Positions 19,104-27,577 of a stretch of DNA of 64,000 nt are shown piece after piece; within the stretch, counting starts at the first letter, position 1, and the number at the start of each line of letters is the position of its first letter. Under the pieces are notes generated by a model that was not told where the DNA came from, did not search any database, and was given only the letters and a program-made list of their open reading frames with translations. The translations under genes and the position numbers were made by a program. Source of the DNA: an uncultured Eubacteriales bacterium (GTDB lineage: Bacteria; Bacillota; Clostridia; Oscillospirales; Oscillospiraceae); NCBI GenBank assembly GCA_958402445.1, contig CATXTO010000006.1, forward strand, positions 1 to 64,000, read 5' to 3'.

Positions 19104-19248
19104 GGGTATCAGCATTTCGGGTCGACGATATTTTGTTCTCGTCAACGGCGAGTATGTTGTCGTTAAGCATGTGCAGCACGAATCGCTGGAGCGTTCGGCC
19201 AAGGTCTACAACTTTCAGGTTAGCTTAAATTCGTCAAGAAACAGATGA
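18860..19248 (+). pseudogene. third RHS tip, truncated and joined to a HINT-domain remnant
   Basis: The first 244 bp (18860-19103) repeat the RHS tip. They are then joined out of frame to 19108-19248, which reads YFVLVNGEYVVVKHVQH, then SAKVYNFQV and a stop at 19246-19248. This is the C-terminal half of a pretoxin HINT (intein-like) domain, where V-x-V-x-N-F precedes the cleavage site. The toxin that followed is gone. A deletion between two RHS cassettes, one of the HINT type, explains it. Confidence 0.7.
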
Positions 19249-19277
19249 CGTACTTTTTCAAAGAAAGGACAACAATT

Positions 19278-20774
19278 TTGGGACTTTCAAAATTTTTTCA
19301 AGCCCTCTCCAAGCACAGAGAGGAAAATCCCCGGCGTGGCGTGGATTTTTACGAATCCCTCTATGCGGAATACTTAAGCGGTGCATTTGCAGAAAAAGTG
19401 CCCCAACGGAAATTTTTGATTTACGCCACGCAATTGTATCATGAAAAGCGCTATCAGAATGCCCTGTCGATTCTAAAGCGGTTGTGGAGCCGATGCGAGA
19501 CTACGGCTGACTATCGTGCAGTGCTGTTTTTTACAGCGCTAAGCTATTCCAGGATGGGAGACCGGCACTCTGCCATTGCCGCCTATCGGGAGCTTTTGAA
19601 GCTCGTTCCCAGCTACAGCGTGGCCTGGTCCAATCTGGGGGAGCAATACCGCCGGGAGGGCTTTTATAAAGACGCTATTCACAGCTTTGAAGAAGCCATT
19701 CGCAGCGACGGACAGAACGCCATGGCCCACTCCAATTTGGCGGCAACCTATATTCGAATCGGTGCATTTCGGGAGGCAATTCCCTATGGAAAACGGGCCT
19801 TAGAGTTGAATCCTGGCTATTATCCCGTCGCAACAGATCTAGCCATGGCATTCTTTGCCTTGGGAGATCAGGAGCAATGTGAGCAGTATTCCCGATTGGC
19901 GTTGTTAAACGGCGAAAACGAGGCGAATTTGAAGCAGGCACTTTTCAACGTCCATGGGGTTGATTTGGGCGGTCCCGGCATCCCGGATGAGCTGGAGCCG
20001 GTGCTGCGGGAGTGGAGCCGGCGAACGTCCATCCCCACCGCCCTCATGGGCATAGGAGGAATGGAAAAAAGCCGAGGTTGCCACCAAATTGGCGGCCCAT
20101 CCTTGGGGCCCGCGCCATTGGATTCCCAGGGGAAACCCATGCGACTGCTGTGCGCCATCCGCTGCGGGGATGTACAGTGCCTTCCAGATTTCCCGGACAA
20201 GGGCCTGCTGCGGTTTTACATTGCGGACAATGCCGACTTCGGCGTAAATCGTGCCAATCCCACCGAGCAAGCCGATTTCCGCGTGCTGTACACCCAGACA
20301 GAGGAGGGCCTAGCACGGCAACCGGAGCCAGTCCACAGCGATACCTTCCCGGTGACTTGGGAATGCCGGGGCCTGTGCTATCCCCGCACCGACGCCATGC
20401 CCACGGAGGATTACCGGTTTGCAGAAAAATTCAATGCGCTCCTGAAAGAATATGAGCAGCCGCCTTTGGAGGAACTACCGGAGTATGTGGTTCGTTCCAT
20501 TGGCCTTCGCTTCCGAACGGAGGGACATCGGCTTGGCGGATACCCCTGGTTCACCCAGTCTGATCCAAGGAAAGACCCCCGCTACGCCAACTACGACGTG
20601 CTGCTGCTTCAGGTGGACACCCATATGATTGAAGATCGGCCCGAAGTAAACATCCAGATTGGACGGAATGGCGTTTGTAACTTCTTTATTCCCCGGGAAA
20701 AGCTCCGGGCCAGGGATTTCTCCGACGTCCTTTACTGGTGGGATGAGGAGGCCGAAAGCGAACCTCCAGTTTGA
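19278..20774 (+). CDS. TPR and YwqG-type (DUF1963) protein
   Basis: 498 aa if read from TTG 19278, preferred because GAAAGGAC lies about eight bases upstream; an ATG at 19245 has no ribosome site. Residues about 40-220 form tetratricopeptide repeats (SYSVAWSNLGEQYRREGFYKDAI, NAMAHSNLAATYIRIGAFREAI). The C-terminal half has the YwqG-like fold: GGPSLGPAPLDSQGKPM, GLLRFYIA and HRLGGYPWFTQ. No signal peptide, so cytoplasmic. In Bacillus subtilis ywqG lies beside the YwqJ toxin genes, and here the gene follows RHS cassettes, so a link to toxin protection is possible but unproven. Confidence 0.75.
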   Translation: MGLSKFFQALSKHREENPRRGVDFYESLYAEYLSGAFAEKVPQRKFLIYATQLYHEKRYQNALSILKRLWSRCETTADYRAVLFFTALSYSRMGDRHSAIAAYRELLKLVPSYSVAWSNLGEQYRREGFYKDAIHSFEEAIRSDGQNAMAHSNLAATYIRIGAFREAIPYGKRALELNPGYYPVATDLAMAFFALGDQEQCEQYSRLALLNGENEANLKQALFNVHGVDLGGPGIPDELEPVLREWSRRTSIPTALMGIGGMEKSRGCHQIGGPSLGPAPLDSQGKPMRLLCAIRCGDVQCLPDFPDKGLLRFYIADNADFGVNRANPTEQADFRVLYTQTEEGLARQPEPVHSDTFPVTWECRGLCYPRTDAMPTEDYRFAEKFNALLKEYEQPPLEELPEYVVRSIGLRFRTEGHRLGGYPWFTQSDPRKDPRYANYDVLLLQVDTHMIEDRPEVNIQIGRNGVCNFFIPREKLRARDFSDVLYWWDEEAESEPPV

Positions 20775-20840
20775 CAGTTCTTAAAGAGTATACCCCATGG
20801 ACTGCATCCTAAATTTTCAGTTACCGCAGAATTTGTACTG

Positions 20841-20880
20841 AAAAAAGCCAGACTTCATTTCTGAAGTCTGGCTTTTCTTC
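20841..20880 (+). terminator. rho-independent terminator
   Basis: AAAAAAGCCAGACTTCA with its complement TGAAGTCTGGCTTTTC, loop TTTC, followed by Ts. The remaining 240 nt up to the next promoter show no gene. Confidence 0.9.
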
Positions 20881-21119
20881 CTAATTTAAGCCAGATTTCT
20901 GAATCGCACGCAAAGACAGTATTAAATTTTGTCTAAATCGGGAGGTTTTCGGTTGTGTAAAATTCGTCCCTACCGTCACCGTTTGTCTTGCGGCGCTGCG
21001 GCAGATTTCCAGCGTCCTCGAATTCCCCTGCATATCGCATCCTGTGCCGCTTAGCATCCTACATAATTTTCAAAGCCAAACTTTGTCGAAACCGACATTT
21101 GCAAAAAAGCAAAATCTAA

Positions 21120-21148
21120 TTGCGTTTATGCATTTTTTTCGTTATAAT
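21120..21148 (+). promoter_or_regulatory. sigma-A promoter of the subtilisin gene
   Basis: TTGCGT (21120-21125), 17 nt, TATAAT (21143-21148), followed by AAGGAAGAAAGGAAG before the ATG at 21187. Confidence 0.8.
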
Positions 21149-21186
21149 AATAGCATACCAAAAAAAGGAAGAAAGGAAGATACGCA

Positions 21187-24100
21187 ATGTTACCTATATT
21201 GAAACGCGGTTTGGCCCTGCTGCTTTGCGCCGTTCTGGTGCTGGGCGTCATTGGGCTGCCCCAGAGCCGGGCCTACGAGGTGCCGGCAACAGGGAATGAC
21301 TACGGTCCCCTCACCGTCTATGGAAAGGCCGGGGAGACCACCTTTGTCCCGGCAGGATACACCTATGTATACGAAGAGGAAAACGGCAACGTCTATACTA
21401 AGCAGGCTGCTGTCGATATGTACATCTCCCAGCGGGTGCTGACCCCCCAGGAGGCGGAGGCTCTCGCTGGTCTGCAGGGGGGCGAAACCCGGTATCTGAC
21501 GGGAGAAGACGGTTCTATCCTGCAATGTCAGGACTTTGACGCTCGGCAGGCCGCCCAGTATTCCCAGGCAGTGCAGGAGATCCTGGGAGAAGCGGATGTG
21601 CAAAGCGGGGAGCAGGTCAGTGTCCTGTCAGAGCTTTATACCCGGGAATCCCTGGTAAAGGCCATGGTGGTCTTTGAGGACGCGGCGGTTTCCGCCATGG
21701 AGACTATGTCCGTCCGGCTGGGCCAGCCTTTGGGACAGCCGGAAAAAGCAGCCATGGCGCGCATAGTGGAAAGCCAGGCGCGCCAGACCCAGGCGTTGGA
21801 AAAGAAGCTGGGTTACGACCTAGCGGTCTCCGATCACTTTACCCTCCTGACCAACGCGGTCTCCGTCTCAGTCCGGTATGGCGATTTGGAAACGCTTCGC
21901 AAGCAGTCCGGCGTTAAAGCGGCTTTTGTCATGCCCACCTTCTCTGTACCGAAGACGGATGCGGCGGTAGTAAAAAGTGTGGACGACATTCTGCCCAGCA
22001 TGAAATATGCGGGCCCTGGCATGGGCGCTACGGGGGCCTGGGACTTGGGTTACCGGGGCGAGGGTATGAGCGTGGCCGTCATCGACACGGGTCTGAGCTA
22101 TGAAAACCCCTGCTTTGCCCAGGAGCCCCTGGACCAGAGCCGGGTAGCCTATACCAAAGAGGATATCGCCGCCATTTTGGGAGACCATGCCCTGCATGCC
22201 GAGGCAATGTCCGAGGAGACCAGCCTGGACACCGTATACTACAGCAGTAAGATACCCTACGGCTTCAACTACGCCGACGGCCTGGCCAATTTCGGGACCG
22301 ATGACGATACCTATTTAGGTCATGGCACCCATGTGGCTGGCATCGTGGCGGGCAATCTGCCGGAGGAAGCCCAGGAGCAGTTCGACATGGAGACCCTGGG
22401 CATTGCCCCTGAGGCTCAGCTGGTCATTATGAAGGTCTTCGACCAGGAGGGTATGTGCTATCTGGATTACCTGGTCGCCGCTATCGAGGACGCGATCATC
22501 CTGGGCGTAGACTGCGCCAACCTGTCCCTGGGCTCGGCCTGCGGTCCCTATTACTATGAGGGCGTGACGGAGGTCTATGACGCAGCTCGGGAGGCCGGCG
22601 TCAATGTGGTGGCGGCCGCCGGCAACGATGCCTCCACCGGCTACCGGAGCCTCTGGGGGGACGGCCTGGTGGAGTCCAGCTCCGTGTCCACCGGCACCCT
22701 GGGCATGCCCGGAACCTTTGACTCCGTGCTCACGGTGGCCAGCGTAGAGAACGACGGCGAAATCTCCTTTGAATCGATGTGGGGGCTGAACACCGTCAGC
22801 TGGTACAGTCGTTCCGTTGAGCAGCGACAGTACTTTGGTTACCAAGAGGCGGAAGCGGTCCCTGAAGGGATGGGCTTCAAGGAACGGTTGGCCGGTCAGT
22901 TCCTGACCTACACCACCCAATGGGAAGATGCCGCTGGGAAGCTCGTCTTCGTACCCTTTGAGGGTGGAAACGCAGACAGCATCATGGCGCGGGCCGTGCA
23001 GGCACGAGCCGCCGCTGTGGTGATTTACGATCCAACTCCTACGGAGGAAGAGCTACTGGTACACAAATATGTGGATTTTTCCCTGACCAGATTTGAGGTC
23101 CCTATGGCCGCGACCAACAAACCTGAGTATGACTTTATCTGGTCCCAACAGCCGGACAAGGGCCTCCTTCGGGTCGATTCCATCTGGAATCCCAGCCAGA
23201 TGGCGGGGCAGATGTCCAGCTTCTCCTCCTGGGGACCCACCGATGGCCTGACCCTGAAGCCGGAGATCACCGGCATAGGCGGCAATGTGTTTTCCGCCTA
23301 TTTGGGCAACGACTTTGCCATTGCCTCCGGCACCTCCATGGCCTCGCCCGCCGTGGCGGCGTCGGCAGCACTGGTACGGCAATACCTGCGGCAGGTTGGG
23401 GTGGCAGAAGAAGCGCTTCCCCATATGGTGAACTGCCTGCTCATGAGCACCGCCACCCCCCTGCGGGATGAGGAACACGGCTCCCTCTATTTTGTCCGCC
23501 GTCAGGGGGCGGGCCTGGCCAACGCCGCTGCGGCCATGGCCTCCGGGGCCTACATCCAGGTGGATGGGACCGACAAGGCCAAGCTAGAGCTGGGGGATGA
23601 CCCAGACCGCACCGGATCGTATACCATGGACTTTGAGGTGGTGAATTTCTCCGGCGAAGACAAGACCTATCGTCTGGATACCACCGTCCTGGGCCAGATT
23701 GCCCAAGGGGGCCAGTTCAAGCACGGCAAGGTGACCTACCTGGTCTGCGACTATGCCAAGGAGCTGGATGCCGCCGTGACCTATAGCGCAGCGGATGGAA
23801 ATATCTCCGTCCCGTCCAATTCCACGGTGAAGGTCTCCGTCACCGTAGCACTGTCGGAGGCAGACAAGGCCTATTTGGAAGAGCGGTTCCCCTATGGCTC
23901 CTATGTGGAGGGCTTTGTGCAGTTACTGAGCGAGGACGGCGTTACCCTTTCCGCTCCCTTCCTGACCTTCTATGGCGATTTTGGAGAAGGCCCCATCCTG
24001 GAGGAAGGTACCTATGAGACCCTGATGGGCAGCGTTGAAACCGCTTACACCACAGCGGACCAGTTCCACAACAGCCTCTGGGGCACCCGACCAGTATACG

Positions 24101-25794
24101 ATCGCGGCCTGGGCCTCGCCACCACTGCTAATTTTTACTTAGGGGACACCTACGTCGCGGATTTTTACTGCGTTCCAGCAGAAGACTGGATCTCGCGTTC
24201 TCACAACCTGCCCTTCTATTCTGAGATGGCCGGCATTTCTCCCAATGGGGACGGCTCATTTGATCTTTTCGATTTGGGCCTGGGACTAAAGCGGAACGCA
24301 GAAAACATCCACTATACCGTGACCGACCGGGCATCCGGCAAGGTTCTCTGGGAGCAGGACACCGGCTTCGTCTCAAAGACCTACTACAATGCGGATGCCG
24401 ATGCCGCGCTATATGCAGGCAGCAGCTGGGAAGATTCCCTGTCCTATGAATGGCTGTTCGCATCCACCCGGGATGAAGAGGGCAACATTTCCTACGACTG
24501 GGATCACTGCCTGCTGGCAGAGGACACCTGGGTGGACATTCAGGCGGAGGTGACGCCGGAGTATGCAGGCGGCAAACCCAACGCCAATAATACCGTGCGC
24601 TTTAGCCTTTATCTTGATAACAGCGGACCGTTTCGCAGTGAGGATGTCTCCCTCCAGATAGAGGAACGAGATTTAGGCAGTCCGGGAAAAACAAAGCTCT
24701 ATGAATACAACATTCCATGCTCCGAACATTGGTATCTCGATTATAATCACGATCTGACCTTAAGCTATAATGAGAGCACTGGGCAATGGAGCGGCTCCGG
24801 CATGCTTGTAATGTTCGCTGGCGGCCCCCTCCCAGCCTATCAGGATAGCAGCGCGGGCTATGACTTTACCAGTGGGAGAAATTACATCAGAGGGGAAAAA
24901 TATGTAGTGATTGCAGCAGACCGCGCTGGGAACACCTCCGTGGCAGTCTTTGAGCAGGGAGAGGCCATGCGGAATTATGTGGAACTCTCCGCAGAGAAAA
25001 CGGTTTTGGACCCTGGCGAGACCCTGACGATCCGGAATACGGCGAAAAACCCCTACGACACCCAGATCGAATGGGTGAACGACAATCCGGATATCCTGGA
25101 AATTTTGGAGTACGACGGCTATAGCTGCACCGTTCAGGCTCTAAAACCCGGCAATGCCAGCATTTCCGGCGGCTTCGGAGCGTATTTAACCGCTCTGGAC
25201 ATCACGGTTCGGGACCCGGCGCGGGAGAAGATCGCCGGGCAGTATCCAGATATCGCCGGTCATTGGGCCCGGGAGGATATCATCACCGCCATCCAGAAGG
25301 GCCTCTTTCATGGAACCAGCAGCGTCACCTTCAGCCCCGAGGAGCCCCTCACCCGGGGGCAGCTGGTTACAGTGCTCCACCGTCTGGCAGGGAGCCCCGA
25401 AGCCACGGGTAACGGCGGTTTCCAGGATGTGCAGAAGGGCCGGTACTATACCGAGGCGGTGGCCTGGGCCGAAGAACAAGGCTTAGTGAAAGGCGTGAGC
25501 GCAGAGCGGTTCTGCCCAGGCAGCCCTGTGACCCGGGAGCAGTTTGCGACGATTCTGTACCGCTATGCCAGCTTCCATGGCCAGGACGTATCGGAGCAGG
25601 CAGACCTGTCCGCCTACCTGGACGCCGGAAAGCTCAGCGGCTTTGCCCAGACCCCCATGGCTTGGGCCGTGGCGACGGGCCTCATTCAGGGGGTCTCCGA
25701 TACAGCGCTCAGGCCCAAGGCCTCCGCAACCCGGGCCCAGGCAGCGGTACTCCTGGTGCGCTACCTGGCCTGGGAGGCCATGCAGGCCGCCTGA
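21187..25794 (+). CDS. SLH-anchored subtilisin-like serine protease (S8, C5a-peptidase type)
   Basis: 1,535 aa. A signal peptide (1-28) is followed by a propeptide. The catalytic triad is intact: Asp about 300 in VAVIDTGLSYE, His about 379 in GHGTHVAGI, Ser about 717 in SGTSMASP, with the oxyanion region in VNVVAAAGND. Between His and Ser lies a PA-type insert (about 560-650). Downstream are Fn3-like and beta-sandwich regions (C5a-peptidase/lactocepin layout), a Big-type domain (about 1260-1345) and three SLH repeats (about 1350-1405, 1410-1470, 1475-1530) that bind secondary wall polymers. It should be displayed on the cell wall and cut host, dietary or self peptides. It has its own promoter and a hairpin 42 nt after its stop. 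Confidence 0.92.
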   Translation: MLPILKRGLALLLCAVLVLGVIGLPQSRAYEVPATGNDYGPLTVYGKAGETTFVPAGYTYVYEEENGNVYTKQAAVDMYISQRVLTPQEAEALAGLQGGETRYLTGEDGSILQCQDFDARQAAQYSQAVQEILGEADVQSGEQVSVLSELYTRESLVKAMVVFEDAAVSAMETMSVRLGQPLGQPEKAAMARIVESQARQTQALEKKLGYDLAVSDHFTLLTNAVSVSVRYGDLETLRKQSGVKAAFVMPTFSVPKTDAAVVKSVDDILPSMKYAGPGMGATGAWDLGYRGEGMSVAVIDTGLSYENPCFAQEPLDQSRVAYTKEDIAAILGDHALHAEAMSEETSLDTVYYSSKIPYGFNYADGLANFGTDDDTYLGHGTHVAGIVAGNLPEEAQEQFDMETLGIAPEAQLVIMKVFDQEGMCYLDYLVAAIEDAIILGVDCANLSLGSACGPYYYEGVTEVYDAAREAGVNVVAAAGNDASTGYRSLWGDGLVESSSVSTGTLGMPGTFDSVLTVASVENDGEISFESMWGLNTVSWYSRSVEQRQYFGYQEAEAVPEGMGFKERLAGQFLTYTTQWEDAAGKLVFVPFEGGNADSIMARAVQARAAAVVIYDPTPTEEELLVHKYVDFSLTRFEVPMAATNKPEYDFIWSQQPDKGLLRVDSIWNPSQMAGQMSSFSSWGPTDGLTLKPEITGIGGNVFSAYLGNDFAIASGTSMASPAVAASAALVRQYLRQVGVAEEALPHMVNCLLMSTATPLRDEEHGSLYFVRRQGAGLANAAAAMASGAYIQVDGTDKAKLELGDDPDRTGSYTMDFEVVNFSGEDKTYRLDTTVLGQIAQGGQFKHGKVTYLVCDYAKELDAAVTYSAADGNISVPSNSTVKVSVTVALSEADKAYLEERFPYGSYVEGFVQLLSEDGVTLSAPFLTFYGDFGEGPILEEGTYETLMGSVETAYTTADQFHNSLWGTRPVYDRGLGLATTANFYLGDTYVADFYCVPAEDWISRSHNLPFYSEMAGISPNGDGSFDLFDLGLGLKRNAENIHYTVTDRASGKVLWEQDTGFVSKTYYNADADAALYAGSSWEDSLSYEWLFASTRDEEGNISYDWDHCLLAEDTWVDIQAEVTPEYAGGKPNANNTVRFSLYLDNSGPFRSEDVSLQIEERDLGSPGKTKLYEYNIPCSEHWYLDYNHDLTLSYNESTGQWSGSGMLVMFAGGPLPAYQDSSAGYDFTSGRNYIRGEKYVVIAADRAGNTSVAVFEQGEAMRNYVELSAEKTVLDPGETLTIRNTAKNPYDTQIEWVNDNPDILEILEYDGYSCTVQALKPGNASISGGFGAYLTALDITVRDPAREKIAGQYPDIAGHWAREDIITAIQKGLFHGTSSVTFSPEEPLTRGQLVTVLHRLAGSPEATGNGGFQDVQKGRYYTEAVAWAEEQGLVKGVSAERFCPGSPVTREQFATILYRYASFHGQDVSEQADLSAYLDAGKLSGFAQTPMAWAVATGLIQGVSDTALRPKASATRAQAAVLLVRYLAWEAMQAA

Positions 25795-25835
25795 AGTATG
25801 GACGGTTCCATCCCCTGCCGAACGAGTATGCACCA

Positions 25836-25860
25836 CTTGGGGGCGCGATGCGCCCCCAAG
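25836..25860 (+). terminator. hairpin after subtilisin gene
   Basis: CTTGGGGGCGC-GAT-GCGCCCCCAAG, a perfect 11-bp stem without a T tract. Very stable, so it may act as terminator or 3' protection. Confidence 0.6.
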
Positions 25861-25927
25861 TTACAGAAATGCTGAAACGTCGTTTGACGGGGCCCGGCGG
25901 AGCCTACAGCCAGTGGGATTGAGGTTC

Positions 25928-25956
25928 TTGCAAGGTTTGGAAGAAATTGCTATAAT
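25928..25956 (+). promoter_or_regulatory. sigma-A promoter of the winged-helix gene
   Basis: TTGCAA (25928-25933), 17 nt, TATAAT (25951-25956), 30 nt before the GTG start. Confidence 0.8.
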
Positions 25957-25986
25957 ACACGTAATCCATTGAAAAGGGGGAACTGC

Positions 25987-27078
25987 GTGGAATTTCAAGT
26001 TTACCGACAGCCCTGCATACTCCTGGAAACCGCAGAGCTTATGTACAGCTATGTCAATCAGGTGCCGGCAGAACAGCTGACCGAGGATGCGGAATACTGC
26101 ATCCCCGCCGGGGATATCACGGCCATCCGGCAGGCGGTCTGTGAACCGCTTGACCTGGAGGACGAGGAGCTCCAATTTTATTTTAAAGGTGTGCCTGTGG
26201 ATGGAAAAGAGCAGCACCTGTCCTGTTTGGCCTGCTGCATGGTCTACAGCACCATGAATCTGAGCTGCAGCGGCGTGGAGGAGATGGTCGCCGCTCTGAA
26301 AAACGGGTGGTTTTTGCAGGACCGCCCCTTCCGGGTCAGCGGCATCAACGGGATCAGCATCAGCCTAACCGCCGCCAATACCGGCGAATTCACCACCTTG
26401 GCCAAAGAAATCTCCAGGCTGCCGGTCCCACACGCCTACCAGCTGCAGCTGGTGGAAGTGTTTTCCGCCTTCATCTGGCATCTGGACCGTCTGATGCTCT
26501 TCCTCCGCCCTGCGGCGGAGCGGCTGACGCCGCTTTTGTCCCCCTGGGTAGAGCGGGCCATGGCCCGGGCGGAGCAATGGGAGCAGTATTTGCAGGAGCC
26601 CACAGCCATGCAGACCATGCTGAGAAAGACTGGTCTGAAGCAGCCGGAGATCGGCCGTCTGGAGCTTGCCCTGCGGTACTTTTTCCCCTTCGGCGGGCCC
26701 GGGGAGTTCCAGTGCCTTGGGTCCCATTTGAGTCTCCATATGGGTGTTGGCATCCAGCCCGGTAAAGATGCGCCCCAGACCGCAGATTTCTTGCGCAATT
26801 GGGAGTTTAATGCCCTTCGCCTGCTGTCGCATCCAGACCGGGCGCGGATGCTCCGTGCCATGACCAGCCAGGCCATGAGCGTCCAGGAGCTGTCCCAGTC
26901 TCTGGGTCTAAATCCAGGCTCCGTCTTCCGGGACCTGAATAACTTGTGCAATGTGGGCTTCCTGACCCAGGAAGTTATTGCAAACCGGGTCTATTATCGG
27001 GCAGACTCCGCTGCTGTGGAGCGGCTGACCAAGCATTTGCTCAGCTACCTGTGCCAAGGGTCGCCGACCAACAATTAA
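25987..27078 (+). CDS. ArsR-like winged-helix protein
   Basis: 363 aa from GTG 25987, chosen because AAGGGGG lies about eight bases upstream and just downstream of a strong promoter. The first 280 residues have no recognised domain. The last 75 form a winged helix: EFNALRLLSHPDRARMLRAM, then a recognition-helix region SVQELSQSLGLNPGSVFRDLNNL and a wing FLTQEVIANRVYYRAD, as in ArsR-type repressors. The large N-terminal part presumably senses something. No membrane segment. It stands alone between the subtilisin and tRNA-Gly, so its targets are unknown. Confidence 0.75.
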   Translation: MEFQVYRQPCILLETAELMYSYVNQVPAEQLTEDAEYCIPAGDITAIRQAVCEPLDLEDEELQFYFKGVPVDGKEQHLSCLACCMVYSTMNLSCSGVEEMVAALKNGWFLQDRPFRVSGINGISISLTAANTGEFTTLAKEISRLPVPHAYQLQLVEVFSAFIWHLDRLMLFLRPAAERLTPLLSPWVERAMARAEQWEQYLQEPTAMQTMLRKTGLKQPEIGRLELALRYFFPFGGPGEFQCLGSHLSLHMGVGIQPGKDAPQTADFLRNWEFNALRLLSHPDRARMLRAMTSQAMSVQELSQSLGLNPGSVFRDLNNLCNVGFLTQEVIANRVYYRADSAAVERLTKHLLSYLCQGSPTNN

Positions 27079-27160
27079 ACATTGAATCCTACTGGTGCGG
27101 TTAAAAAGTATCATAACGACTGCTTCCTATACGGCAGCTTTCGCTAACGGCACAGGAATA

Positions 27161-27197
27161 AAAAAGCACGGAAAACATGAAGTTTTCCGTGCTTTTT
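27161..27197. terminator. bidirectional terminator
   Basis: AAAAAGCACGGAAAAC pairs perfectly with GTTTTCCGTGCTTTTT. It ends the winged-helix gene. Between it and tRNA-Gly (27198-27413) I see no supportable gene. Confidence 0.9.
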
Positions 27198-27413
27198 AAG
27201 CTTTATATAAGAAGACGGCGCCGGTCCATATCGTCAGAAGAACCGTCGTGCCGCGCCCGCCAGGAACATGCGGGGCCGGCGGTTACCACCACAAAAAACC
27301 ATAGAAGGCGGCAGGACACTCTTCCCAGTCTTCGGCGTACCGCTGACGTACGTAAGCAGGGTCGGCAGGCAAGGGGCCGCCATATCTCCAATAGATTTAG
27401 CAAAATACAAAAC

Positions 27414-27444
27414 GTCGGAGCAAGCTATAACCGCTTGCTCCGAC
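27414..27444 (-). terminator. terminator of tRNA-Gly
   Basis: GTCGGAGCAAGC and GCTTGCTCCGAC form a perfect 12-bp stem directly after the tRNA 3' end on the minus strand, followed by GTTTTG. Confidence 0.85.
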
Positions 27445-27445
27445 C

Positions 27446-27521
27446 TGGAGCGGGTGACGAGGCTCGAACTCGCTACCTCCACCTTGGCAAGGTGGCGCTC
27501 TACCAGATGAGCTACACCCGC
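27446..27521 (-). tRNA. tRNA-Gly (GCC)
   Basis: 76 nt including encoded CCA. Acceptor GCGGGTG pairs with CACCCGC, the D arm has GCTC/GAGC, the anticodon arm is CCACC-TTGCCAA-GGTGG with anticodon GCC, and the T loop is TTCGAGC. A promoter lies immediately upstream. Confidence 0.95.
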
Positions 27522-27534
27522 GACAACCGGCCTT

Positions 27535-27562
27535 ATTATACCAAATTATATTGGTTTGTCAA
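27535..27562 (-). promoter_or_regulatory. promoter of tRNA-Gly
   Basis: On the minus strand TTGACA (27557-27562), 16 nt, TATAAT (27535-27540), a near-consensus sigma-A promoter ending 14 nt before the tRNA. Confidence 0.85.
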
Positions 27563-27577
27563 GGCCGATTGAAAAAA

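Noticed and set aside
27177..27572. Plus-strand frames overlapping tRNA-Gly
   Set aside because: They read through a terminator stem and a tRNA gene on the other strand.
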